Both the position numbers and the translations under genes were made by a program. Under the pieces are notes generated by a model that was not told the DNA's origin, searched no databases, and was given only the letters and a program-made list of their open reading frames with translations. A stretch of 53,648 bases of DNA. Origin: Streptomyces inusitatus (GTDB lineage Bacteria > Actinomycetota > Actinomycetes > Streptomycetales > Streptomycetaceae). Location: the NCBI RefSeq assembly GCF_014651115.1, contig NZ_BMWG01000012.1:48412-102059 (forward strand), in the 5' to 3' direction. This document shows, piece by piece, positions 8,613 through 16,748 of this stretch (position 1 is its first letter; every line of letters begins with the position of its first letter).

Positions 8613-9734
8613 TCAGGCCAGATAGGCCGGGGCGCCCACGGGCAGGATAAACCGGAATTCCGCGCCGCCGCCGGGGCCCCGGCCGACGGTGATCGCGCCG
8701 CCGTGGGCCTCGACGATGCCCTTGACGATGTAGAGGCCCAGGCCGGTGCCGCCGCGCTTGCTCCCCCGCCAGAAGCGGGTGAAGACGCGGCCCATCGACT
8801 CCTCGGGGATGCCGGGACCTTCGTCGCTCACGGTGACGGCCGTGCCTCTCTCGTCGTCCTTCGCCGCTGCGGGCGCCACCTCGATGGTGACGGTTCCCGC
8901 GCCGTGGCGCACCGCGTTTTCCAGCAGATTGCCGAGCACCTGGTCGATTTTGTCGGGATCGGCCCACAGGGCGGGCAGCTCGCGGCGGACCCGGACGAAG
9001 AAGCGGTCGGGGCTCTGCCCGGTGGCCATGTGGGCATGGACATGGCGTCCGACGGCGGCGGCGATGTCGATCGGCTGGCGGCGCACCTCCAGGCGGCCGG
9101 AGTCGATGCGGGAGATGTCGAGCAGCTCGGCGATGAGCCGGGTGACCCGGTTGGCGTCGGCGTCGACGGTCTCCAGCATCAGCCGCTTCTGGTCGTCGGT
9201 GAACCGTTCCCACTTGGCGAGCAGGGTGGCGGTGAAGCCTTTGACGGAGGTGAGCGGGGAGCGCAGCTCATGGGCGACGGTGGCGATCAGCTCGGCGTGG
9301 CTGCGCTCGTTGCGGCGGCGGGCCTCGGTGCCCCGGAGGCTGATGACGAGCCGGCGTATCGGCCCGGTGGGGAACTCGCGCACATAGCGCACGGAGACCA
9401 GGACCTCACGGCCGCCGGGGAGCAGCAGATTGCGCTCGGGCTGGCCCACCCGGGTGGCGAGGCCGCCGTACGGGTCGGTCAGGGCCCACCAGCGCTGTCC
9501 CTTGAGGTCCTCCAGGGGCAGTGCCCGCTCCAGGGGTCTGCCCATGGCGTCGCCGGGGGCGACGGCGGTGATCCGGGCGGCGGCGGCGTTGAAACAGACG
9601 ACCCGGCCGCCCTCGTCGGCGATGACCAGCCCGTCGGGGAGGTCGTCGGGGTCGACCCCGGTCATGCCGGCGTCACCGACGGGGCACAGAAGCGTCCCGT
9701 GCGTCTCCATGGGCCTGCTGGTCCCGACTGCCAT
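8613..9734 (-). CDS. PAS-domain sensor histidine kinase
   Basis: 373 aa, no membrane segment, so probably cytoplasmic. A PAS domain (about 30-130, DLPDGLVIADEGGRVVCFNA) is followed by HisKA with phospho-acceptor His155 in TVAHELRSPLTSVKGF. The ATPase domain shows the N box DKIDQVLGNLLENAVRHG, G1 VSDEGPGIPEES, F/G2 FTRFWRG and GGTGLGLYIVKGIVEAHGG. No response regulator is adjacent, so it is an orphan kinase; its place between rplT/TrmH and pheS matches other Streptomyces. The ATG at 9734 has AGGTGGGG 8 nt upstream. The signal sensed is unknown. Confidence 0.92.
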   Translation of the reverse strand: MAVGTSRPMETHGTLLCPVGDAGMTGVDPDDLPDGLVIADEGGRVVCFNAAAARITAVAPGDAMGRPLERALPLEDLKGQRWWALTDPYGGLATRVGQPERNLLLPGGREVLVSVRYVREFPTGPIRRLVISLRGTEARRRNERSHAELIATVAHELRSPLTSVKGFTATLLAKWERFTDDQKRLMLETVDADANRVTRLIAELLDISRIDSGRLEVRRQPIDIAAAVGRHVHAHMATGQSPDRFFVRVRRELPALWADPDKIDQVLGNLLENAVRHGAGTVTIEVAPAAAKDDERGTAVTVSDEGPGIPEESMGRVFTRFWRGSKRGGTGLGLYIVKGIVEAHGGAITVGRGPGGGAEFRFILPVGAPAYLA

Positions 9735-9845
9735 CCGTGTGTCCCCACCTCTCGGCCGGCGCTCAGTGGGCCCCCCGAGCCCGTCACCCTACTAGCTGGA
9801 TGTGACCGTGCGGAGCCCCCGCGCGAGTGCACCCCCTCGGTGAGC

Positions 9846-9863
9846 CCCGCCGTCACCGGCGGG
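9846..9863 (-). terminator. Small hairpin after the TrmH-family gene
   Basis: CCCGCCG-TCAC-CGGCGGG, 7-bp perfect stem with a tetraloop, 11 nt beyond the methyltransferase stop on the minus strand and 112 nt before the kinase start. No T-run; assigned as a terminator by position only. Confidence 0.4.
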
Positions 9864-9873
9864 CCCGCGCTGT

Positions 9874-10710
<837 letters not shown>

Positions 10711-10787
10711 GAACTCACTTTCGCTGCACAGGTTCTTCATCGGGGCTCGGCCGGGCCGAAGACTGTCATCGGCCCGGCAGACGCACG

Positions 10788-10819
10788 CGGACCCGCAGGC
10801 CGAAGGGCCTGCGGGTCCG
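10788..10819 (-). terminator. Terminator/attenuator between rplT and the methyltransferase gene
   Basis: 14-bp perfect stem (10788-10801 with 10806-10819) and GAAG tetraloop, 26 nt beyond the rplT stop. No T-run follows. It probably ends most infC-rpmI-rplT transcripts. Confidence 0.75.
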
Positions 10820-10844
10820 GAAAGCACACATCTGGGCGCGAGGC

Positions 10845-11231
10845 TCAGGCGGCGGCCTTCGGCGCGTTGACGTCGGCCGGCAGGGCCTTCTGCGCGACCT
10901 CGACCAGCGCGGCGAACGCGTTGGCGTCGTTGACGGCCAGCTCGGCCAGGATCTTGCGGTCCACCTCGATGTTGGCGGCCTTCAGACCCTGGATGAGGCG
11001 GTTGTACGTCATGCCGTTCTCGCGGGCAGCGGCGTTGATGCGCTGGATCCACAGCTGACGGAAGTCGCCCTTGCGCTTCTTGCGGTCGTTGTAGTTGTAG
11101 ACCAGGGAGTGGGTGACCTGCTCCTTGGCCTTGCGGTACAGACGCGAACGCTGACCGCGGTAGCCCTTGGCGGCTTCGAGGATCGCCCGGCGCTTCTTGT
11201 GGGCGTTGACTGCCCGCTTGACGCGTGCCAC
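10845..11231 (-). CDS. rplT: 50S ribosomal protein L20
   Basis: 128-residue 23S rRNA-binding protein needed early in 50S assembly. Starts MARVKRAVNAHKKRRAILEAAKGYRGQRSRLYRKA and contains YNYNDRKKRKGDFRQLWIQRINAAAR, both family hallmarks. GTG start at 11231 with AAGGAG 7 nt upstream. Third gene of infC-rpmI-rplT. A structured hairpin lies in the gap after rpmI. Confidence 0.99.
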   Translation of the reverse strand: MARVKRAVNAHKKRRAILEAAKGYRGQRSRLYRKAKEQVTHSLVYNYNDRKKRKGDFRQLWIQRINAAARENGMTYNRLIQGLKAANIEVDRKILAELAVNDANAFAALVEVAQKALPADVNAPKAAA

Positions 11232-11306
11232 TTGTTAACTCCTTGTAGCGGGGCCGTGGTGATACCCACACGACCCGAATTCGATGAGGTCCCGGTCTCG
11301 ACGTCG

Positions 11307-11343
11307 CTCCGCCCGCTCCCCCGTCACCGGGGGCGGGGCGGAG
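11307..11343 (-). promoter_or_regulatory. Stem-loop in the rpmI-rplT gap
   Basis: Outer 8-bp CTCCGCCC/GGGCGGAG stem and an inner 5-bp C/G stem around a 6-nt loop. It starts 7 nt after the rpmI stop and lies 76 nt before rplT. No T-run. Could be a partial terminator, processing site or translational control element for L20. Confidence 0.4.
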
Positions 11344-11349
11344 AGAGCG

Positions 11350-11544
11350 TCACTTGCCGAGAAGCTTCTTGATCTTCTTGGCGTCGCCCGGAGCCATCTC
11401 CGCGTTGCCCGAGAGGCGACGCGTCAGCGTGGACGGCTTGTGTTCGAGCAGGTGGCGCTTGCCGGCGCGCTCACGGAGCACCTTGCCGGAGCCGGTGATC
11501 TTGAAGCGCTTCTTGGAACCGCTGTGCGTCTTGTTCTTCGGCAT
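11350..11544 (-). CDS. rpmI: 50S ribosomal protein L35
   Basis: 64-residue basic ribosomal protein, MPKNKTHSGSKKRFKITGSG at the N-terminus and an HLLEHKPSTLTRRL core typical of L35. Second gene of infC-rpmI-rplT. GAGGAG lies 11 nt upstream of the ATG. Confidence 0.99.
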   Translation of the reverse strand: MPKNKTHSGSKKRFKITGSGKVLRERAGKRHLLEHKPSTLTRRLSGNAEMAPGDAKKIKKLLGK

Positions 11545-11670
11545 AGCGCCGTTATCTCCTCGTCAGTGGCGCTCCCCCGGCACACGAGGTACCGGCATGC
11601 GTGCGGGAGCGTCAGATCTTGGGTTGTGGATCCGGGCGGGACCGGGGGCGCCTCGCGGCGGCCCCTCGGG

Positions 11671-12327
11671 TCACGCCTCGGAAGGCGTCTCGGCGGGGGC
11701 GTCGACGGGGGCCTCGGCAGGAGCGTCGGCGGGGGCGTCGGCCTGGACCTTCGCGCCCTCACGGTCGGCCTTGCGTGCGGCCTGGGCCTCACGCGCCTCG
11801 GCCATGGCCTCGGTCTTCTTCTTGTGCGGACCGAGAACCATGATCATGTTCCGGCCGTCCTGCTTCGGGTTCGACTCGATGAAACCGAGGTCCTCGACAT
11901 CGGTCGCGAGACGCTGGAGCAGGCGGTAGCCGAGCTCGGGGCGGGACTGCTCACGACCACGGAACATGATCGTGATCTTGACCTTGTCGCCCTGCTTGAG
12001 GAACCGGACGACGTGACCCTTTTTGGTGTCGTAGTCGTGCGGGTCGATCTTCGGCCGGAGCTTCATCTCCTTGATGACCGTGTGCGCCTGGTTCTTGCGC
12101 GCCTCACGGGCCTTCATGGCCGACTCGTACTTGAACTTCCCGTAGTCCATGAGCTTGCACACGGGCGGCCTGGCGGTCGCCGCGACCTCGACCAGGTCGA
12201 GGTCATACTCCTGTGCGAGCTCAAGGGCCTTGGCGAGCGGGACGATGCCGACCTGCTCACCGCTGGGACCGACAAGCCGCACTTCCGGAACGCGAATCCG
12301 GTCGTTGATGCGGGGCTCGGCGCTGAT
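11671..12327 (-). CDS. infC: Translation initiation factor IF-3, AUC start codon
   Basis: 218 aa. IF-3 binds 30S subunits and rejects non-canonical start codons. The conserved N-terminus INDRIRVPEVRLVG lies upstream of the first GTG (12282) and is only kept if translation begins at ATC (12327-12325), 4 nt after AGGAGG. Between the in-frame TAG at 12357-12355 and this ATC there is no ATG, GTG or TTG. IF-3 domains follow (VCKLMDYGKFKYE, MKLRPKIDPHDYDTK, VKITIMFRGREQSRPELG). The C-terminus has an Ala/Pro/Asp-rich tail of about 30 residues with APADAPAEAP repeats, longer than in E. coli. Non-standard starts are known for infC elsewhere and allow autoregulation. Confidence 0.96.
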   Translation of the reverse strand: MSAEPRINDRIRVPEVRLVGPSGEQVGIVPLAKALELAQEYDLDLVEVAATARPPVCKLMDYGKFKYESAMKAREARKNQAHTVIKEMKLRPKIDPHDYDTKKGHVVRFLKQGDKVKITIMFRGREQSRPELGYRLLQRLATDVEDLGFIESNPKQDGRNMIMVLGPHKKKTEAMAEAREAQAARKADREGAKVQADAPADAPAEAPVDAPAETPSEA

Positions 12328-12337
12328 GGATCCTCCT
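12328..12337 (-). promoter_or_regulatory. Strong Shine-Dalgarno deciding the AUC start of infC
   Basis: AGGAGGATCC directly precedes ATC at 12327. The near-perfect anti-Shine-Dalgarno complement at 4-nt spacing supports initiation at this codon, since the next start-like codon is 45 nt inside the conserved domain. Confidence 0.8.
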
Positions 12338-12347
12338 CGGTAGCACT

Positions 12348-12374
12348 GCGCGGCCTACTGGCAGAGAGCCGCGC
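12348..12374 (-). promoter_or_regulatory. infC leader stem-loop
   Basis: 7-bp perfect stem GCGCGGC/GCCGCGC with a 13-nt loop, ending 10 nt upstream of the Shine-Dalgarno. A second small repeat, TTGGT-AAG-ACCAA, lies just upstream (12383-12395). Together they give infC a structured leader. Confidence 0.5.
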
Positions 12375-12704
12375 AACGTCTGTTTGGTAAGACCAACCGC
12401 GCCGGAACATGAAAAATGCCCCGGACGGGACACAGGCGGCAGCTCCTCAAATCCGGAGCACCACCGCGGCCAGCCGCAGGGCGCACATCGGGCGATTTCC
12501 ATCGTCCGTACGGAACGATGGGCATCGCCTGACCGGTGACCCGCCGTCCCGGAGGACGGTCAGGTGGGAGATCGGAGCCTCCACTTGTGGGCCGGACACA
12601 GAAGCGTCCAGCCGGTCGTCACACAAGGTTAGCAGCTTCGCCCGGCGAGGGCTAACCGACCGGCCCGGGACGGGTCGCCCGCGCCGGGGCATATCGTGTG
12701 GGGC

Positions 12705-13076
12705 ATGAGTGACGCGACCCCTGCTGCCGACATCCACGAGTCTCCCGACTTTGACGCCATGACCCGCGACATCGCGGAAGTCCCCGCCGTCGAGGTGATC
12801 GTCACGGTCGCGGTGAACCTGATGAGCGCCGCCGCCGTGAAGCTCGGCCTGACCGAGGAGGGCGACGAACACAAGGACCTGGACGAGGCCCGGAAGCTGG
12901 TCCACGCGCTGGCCGGTCTGCTGGACGCCAGCACCACCGAGATCAGCTCCTTCCACGCCGCGCCGCTGCGCGACGGCCTGAAGTCGCTCCAGCTCGCGTT
13001 CCGCGAGGCTTCGCTGGTGCCGGACGAGGTGGGCCAGGGGCCCGGCGAGAAGTACACCGGCCCCGTCTACGGCTGA
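12705..13076 (+). CDS. DUF1844 domain protein
   Basis: 123-residue acidic protein, MSDATPAADIHESPDFDAMTR at the start. The DUF1844 core EVPAVEVIVTVAVNLMSAAAVKLGL and a helical segment LDEARKLVHALAGLLDAS follow. Function is unknown; the family is found widely next to infC in actinobacteria, and this copy is divergent from infC. ATG at 12705 has no clear Shine-Dalgarno, and the TATCGTGTGGGGC just upstream leaves a leaderless or short-leader transcript possible. Convergent with the SseB-like gene, 37 nt apart. Confidence 0.9.
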   Translation: MSDATPAADIHESPDFDAMTRDIAEVPAVEVIVTVAVNLMSAAAVKLGLTEEGDEHKDLDEARKLVHALAGLLDASTTEISSFHAAPLRDGLKSLQLAFREASLVPDEVGQGPGEKYTGPVYG

Positions 13077-13113
13077 TCCCCCGCGGGCTCTCCCGCCGCT
13101 TTCCTGCCGTTTC

Positions 13114-13842
13114 CTACCGTACGAAGAAGGGCTCGCCCACAGGGGTGGCCCCGGCCGGCAGCAGTGCCAGGTCGAGGCCCCGCACCAGGCGGGCCCTCAG
13201 TGCGTCGTGGCCCGCGAGGGCCTCGGCGACACGGCGGACGGCGGGCCCGGGGACCGCGTCGGCGGCGAGCACCAGGGCGAGGGTGCCGTCCGCGCCGCCC
13301 GGGCCCAGATGCGCCCGGACCACGGCGGGCTCGGCGGCGACCACCTCCCGCACCGCCTCGGTGACGACCGGGTCGCGCAGCGGGTCGGTGCTGGTGCGCC
13401 CCTCGGCGAGGGCGAGCAGCGCGGGGCCGCTCAGCTGGTACGGAACAGGTCCCGCGAGATCCAGTACGAGGGTGTCGGCCCGCTCGTGGGCAGCCGCCTG
13501 GAGCGCCTGGTGCAGCGGGACGGCGACCGGGCGGGCCTCGGGGTCCCAGCGGGCCAGCGCGGCGAGCGAGGTGAAGGCGGGCAGCGCCCGGCGGTCGCCC
13601 GCGGTGAGCGTGGGCACCGCCATGTCGCTGGTCTTCTCCCGGCGCAGCCCCCTCTCGTCGGTCTCGACCTCGCCGAGGACCGCGACCACGGGGACCAGCA
13701 GCCGGGCCTCCCGGAGGGCTTCGAGCACCGGCCCTTCGGCGGCCCGGTCGTGCGACCAGGCTTCGAGGGCCGCGGCGAGCCGCGGGTCGGCGGTGCCGTC
13801 GTCGTCGGAGAAACCGGAGTCCGGGATGTTCTTGAGCGCCAC
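13114..13842 (-). CDS. SseB-family protein
   Basis: 242 aa, GTG start at 13842 giving V-ALKNIPDSGFSDDDG. The SseB N-terminal type domain includes LEALREARLLVPVVAVLGEVE, VPTLTAGDRRALPAFTSLAAL and a second half VRAHLGPGGADGTLALVLA. Soluble, no signal peptide. Role unknown; the fold appears in proteins of varied, mostly uncharacterised function. The frame stays open upstream through the protease gene, but that part is a shadow of the mycosin. Adjacent on the same strand to the mycosin (83-nt gap). Confidence 0.85.
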   Translation of the reverse strand: MALKNIPDSGFSDDDGTADPRLAAALEAWSHDRAAEGPVLEALREARLLVPVVAVLGEVETDERGLRREKTSDMAVPTLTAGDRRALPAFTSLAALARWDPEARPVAVPLHQALQAAAHERADTLVLDLAGPVPYQLSGPALLALAEGRTSTDPLRDPVVTEAVREVVAAEPAVVRAHLGPGGADGTLALVLAADAVPGPAVRRVAEALAGHDALRARLVRGLDLALLPAGATPVGEPFFVR

Positions 13843-13925
13843 GCGTCGAGGGTAGTTCGTCGCCGCCCGGCCGGAGCACTCAGGGCGGCCCCGGGCCTCC
13901 CGGACCGCGACCGGCCGGCGACCGG

Positions 13926-15104
13926 TCAGCGGTCGGCGGGCTCCCGCGCGCCGCGCCAGAGCACCACCGCGGCCGCCAGCACCACCGCCCCGGTTCCGCC
14001 CGCGAGGGGGGCGAGCCAGTCGGCGGGCTCCTCGACGGCCGCCACCGGCTGCGGTCCGGGGCCGAAGTACTGCCGGTCGTACCCCGCCGTCGCGGCCTTC
14101 GGGTCGGCGGGCCGCAGCCTTCCGCCCGCCTCGATCGCGGCGGCGGGGTCCACCATCCCGTACCCCTTGGCGTCGTCGCGGCCGCCGCCCGGGGCGTCGC
14201 GGGCGGTGTCCACGAGGAGTCGCTTGATCTGCGCGGGGGTGAGCGCGGGGTGCGCGGAGCGTACGAGGGCGACCGCGCCGGAGACGAAGGCGGCGGCGGC
14301 GCTGGTGCCCCAGCCCTGGTAGTACTTCCGGTCCGGGTCGGGGATGACCACGTCGACGCCGGGCGCGTTGACGGTGGCGTACCAGCGCTGGGTGGAGAAG
14401 GAGGCGTGGGTGCCGAAGCGGTCGACGGCCGTCACGGCGATCACGCCGGGATAGGCGGCGGGGTAGGAGACCCGGTCGCCCTTCTCGCCGCCGTTGCCCG
14501 CGGAGGCGACGACCACGGAGCCCTTGTCGAGCGCGTACCGCACGGCCGCGTCCTCGCCGGCCTCCGCGTGGGCGGACTCGCTGTCGTCGCCGAGGGAGAG
14601 GTTGATGATGTCCGCGCCCTGGTCGGCGGCCCAGCGGATGCCCTCGGCGAGCGCGGTGCCCCGGGAGTTGCGGGCCTTGTCCCGGGCCGGGTCGCCGCTT
14701 TCGAGGATCACCCGGACGGGCAGGATCTTCGCCTCGGGCGCTATGCCCATGACGCCGTCCTCGCCCGCGGGGCCGTGGCCGTGCGCGGCGATGATGCCCG
14801 CCATGGCGGTGCCGTGCCGGGCCCAGGCCCGGTCGCCCCGGCCCGCGCCGAAGCCGATGAGGTCCTTGCCGGGCAGGACATTGCCCACCAGGTCGGCGTG
14901 CTGGTCGTCGACGCCGGTGTCGAGCACGGCGACGGTGATGCCCTCGCCCTTGGTGGTGCGCCACGCCTGGTCGGTGTTGAGGGCGTCGAGGCCCCACTGC
15001 TGGGGGCGTATCCCGTCGGCGCGCGCCGGGAGGGCGGGCAGCACCAGGAAGGCGGTGGCGGTGAGGGCGGCGGCGAGCCGGGTCCTGCGGGGCGCTCTGG
15101 TCAT
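13926..15104 (-). CDS. MycP-like subtilisin-family serine protease (mycosin)
   Basis: 392 aa, exported and membrane-tethered. Signal peptide at 1-29 ends at ALPARA. Catalytic triad: Asp62 in VAVLDTGVDDQH, His97 in ARHGTAMAGIIAAHG, Ser268 in GWGTSAAAAFVSG, with oxyanion Asn204 in SAGNGG. A single C-terminal transmembrane helix (TGAVVLAAAVVLW) is followed by a basic tail, the mycosin topology. Mycosins normally serve type VII secretion; no EccC/EccD/WXG100 gene is in the window, so this is an orphan. The ATG overlaps the upstream stop by ATGA, indicating coupling to the proline-rich membrane protein. Confidence 0.92.
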   Translation of the reverse strand: MTRAPRRTRLAAALTATAFLVLPALPARADGIRPQQWGLDALNTDQAWRTTKGEGITVAVLDTGVDDQHADLVGNVLPGKDLIGFGAGRGDRAWARHGTAMAGIIAAHGHGPAGEDGVMGIAPEAKILPVRVILESGDPARDKARNSRGTALAEGIRWAADQGADIINLSLGDDSESAHAEAGEDAAVRYALDKGSVVVASAGNGGEKGDRVSYPAAYPGVIAVTAVDRFGTHASFSTQRWYATVNAPGVDVVIPDPDRKYYQGWGTSAAAAFVSGAVALVRSAHPALTPAQIKRLLVDTARDAPGGGRDDAKGYGMVDPAAAIEAGGRLRPADPKAATAGYDRQYFGPGPQPVAAVEEPADWLAPLAGGTGAVVLAAAVVLWRGAREPADR

Positions 15105-16564
15105 CGGGAGGTCTCCATGGCGGTGCTGAGGCCGCCGCGCAGGGCCTGTTCGATGCCCTCGGCGACGCCCTCGGCCTCATGGCCGAGACCCGACTGCGCG
15201 GGGGCCGAGGTGGCTCCCTTGGCGCGGGCCTCGGCGGCGGGCCTGGGGTCGGCGACGGCGCGGCCGTCGGCGAAGCCGGAGACGGCGAAGACCACGACCG
15301 GCGCGTCGGTGAGGACGTCGATGCTCCAGCTCGCGCGCTGCCGGTCGCCGAAGTGCTCGGCGACGGTGCCGGGGCCGCGCAGGGCGCGCGGCATCAGGTC
15401 GGGGCGCTTGTCGAGGCCCTCGGAGGTGAAGCGGGTCTTGAGCGCCCGCATGGCGGTGACATCGCCCTTGGTGAAGATCATGCCGACGGTGGTGACATGG
15501 CTGGAGGTGGCGTCGGTGTAGGTGGCGCGCAGCACCCGGCCGCAGCCGACCGGTTCCAGGGCCCGGACCAGGAGGGGGTCGAGGCTGGTGGCGCAGTCGC
15601 CGTCGGGTGCGACGGCGATCCGGGTCCAGACCCGGTCGGCGCCGCCGGGGCCCGCGCCCTTGCCGTGCAGGGTGCGGGGGAAGAACACGTCCACGGGGAG
15701 GCTGTGCCAGAGGGTGCGGCCCTCGGTGTACGCGGTGTGGGCCGCGGTGTCGGCGCTGGAGTCGCCGGTCAGCCAGCTCCCGGTGGCCGCTCCCCCGATG
15801 AGGCCGAGTCCCAGGACGGCGCAGGCGAGGGCGGCGGCGGTGCGTATGGGACGGCGGGTGCGGGCCGGGTGCGGCGGCCGGCCGGCGGTGTCGGCGGGGT
15901 GCTCGGGCGGCGGCCAGGGGACGGCGGGCCGGGGGCCGGGGAGTTCGCCGACGGGGCGCAGCCGGGCGGTGATGTCGATGGGCGCGTCGTAGGCGGGGTG
16001 GCGTCGCTGGGCGGGCGGGCCCGCGGGCCGCGCGGGCGGGACGCGCGGGGGGCGTGGCGGGGCCGCGGGTGCGGCGGCGGGCGGGCGGCGCGGGGGTGCG
16101 GGCGGGCGGGGCGGGAGCGCGGGGGGAGCCGGGCGGGTCTCCGAGGAGCCGCGTGGGCGGGGGAGTTCGGCGGGGGGTGTGGGCCGGGGCGGCCTGGACT
16201 GTCCTCGGGCGGGCCAGGGGGTGCGGGGGTCCTGGGGGCGGCGGGCGGGCTCGCGCGGCAGCGACCGGGTGTCCTCGTCACGCTCCGGGGCCGGTGCCGG
16301 GGCCAAGTCCTGGGCGGATGCGGGGCCGGTGCCGGGGCCGCCGGGATGGGAGTCCGGGTCCGGGTCCGGGTCTGGGCCGCCCGCCGGGGTGTCCTCGTCG
16401 GGGCTGTTCGCCGGGGCCGGGCCGGTGGGGCCCATGGGGCTGGTGGGGCCGTCCGAACGCGGCGGGGCCGGTGTCAGGGCCTGCGGGGCGCGGGCGAGGG
16501 GCGGGGTTTCGTCGTCGGGGGCGGGAGAGCCTGGGAGGGGAGGGCGTTCTGCCTCCGTGCTCAT
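15101..16564 (-). CDS. Proline-rich single-pass membrane protein
   Basis: 487 aa. Residues 1-about 245 are extremely Pro/Arg-rich and disordered. One transmembrane helix (AALACAVLGLGLIGGAAT) follows, then an external globular domain of about 210 residues (HSLPVDVFFPRTLHGKGAG, VLRATYTDATSSHVTTVG, ERASWSIDVLTDAPVVVF-like strands). No known catalytic motif. Coupled 4-nt overlap with the mycosin suggests they act together, perhaps with the external domain as partner or substrate of the protease. The cytoplasmic tail resembles Pro-rich tails of actinobacterial membrane and secretion-associated proteins, but no homology is claimed. Confidence 0.8.
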   Translation of the reverse strand: MSTEAERPPLPGSPAPDDETPPLARAPQALTPAPPRSDGPTSPMGPTGPAPANSPDEDTPAGGPDPDPDPDSHPGGPGTGPASAQDLAPAPAPERDEDTRSLPREPARRPQDPRTPWPARGQSRPPRPTPPAELPRPRGSSETRPAPPALPPRPPAPPRRPPAAAPAAPPRPPRVPPARPAGPPAQRRHPAYDAPIDITARLRPVGELPGPRPAVPWPPPEHPADTAGRPPHPARTRRPIRTAAALACAVLGLGLIGGAATGSWLTGDSSADTAAHTAYTEGRTLWHSLPVDVFFPRTLHGKGAGPGGADRVWTRIAVAPDGDCATSLDPLLVRALEPVGCGRVLRATYTDATSSHVTTVGMIFTKGDVTAMRALKTRFTSEGLDKRPDLMPRALRGPGTVAEHFGDRQRASWSIDVLTDAPVVVFAVSGFADGRAVADPRPAAEARAKGATSAPAQSGLGHEAEGVAEGIEQALRGGLSTAMETSR

Positions 16565-16748
16565 TCCGCCCCCCGTGTCTGGTCCCCGTGACCGGCGGTT
16601 CCACCGCTGCGGGCAGCCCCGTCCGTCACCGCTTCCGCGTCACTCTACGGGTTGGTGCCCGCCCCACGGGACCGTGACCCCGGGCTCGTGTGGATCTGCC
16701 CAAAACGTCCCCCTACCCCGTGGTAATCAGGTCTGGCAGGCTCGGCCC

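Larger units (their letters stand above)
12328..12704. other. 377-bp divergent intergenic region between infC and the DUF1844 gene
   Basis: No credible gene. Frames crossing it do not show coding character or a recognisable protein. It should hold the infC-operon promoter and leader and the promoter for the DUF1844 gene. Only the two hairpins near infC could be defined; no promoter hexamer pair was convincing. Confidence 0.5.

Noticed and set aside
11671..12282. infC starting at GTG 12282
   Set aside because: It would remove INDRIRVPE, which is conserved in IF-3, and has no ribosome site.
12328..12704. L20-type leader controlling the infC operon
   Set aside because: I could not align the known Firmicutes leader structure; only simple hairpins are visible.
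13114..15180. Reading the SseB-like protein as 688 residues
   Set aside because: The upstream part is a shadow of the mycosin in another frame; the conserved start is GTG 13842.
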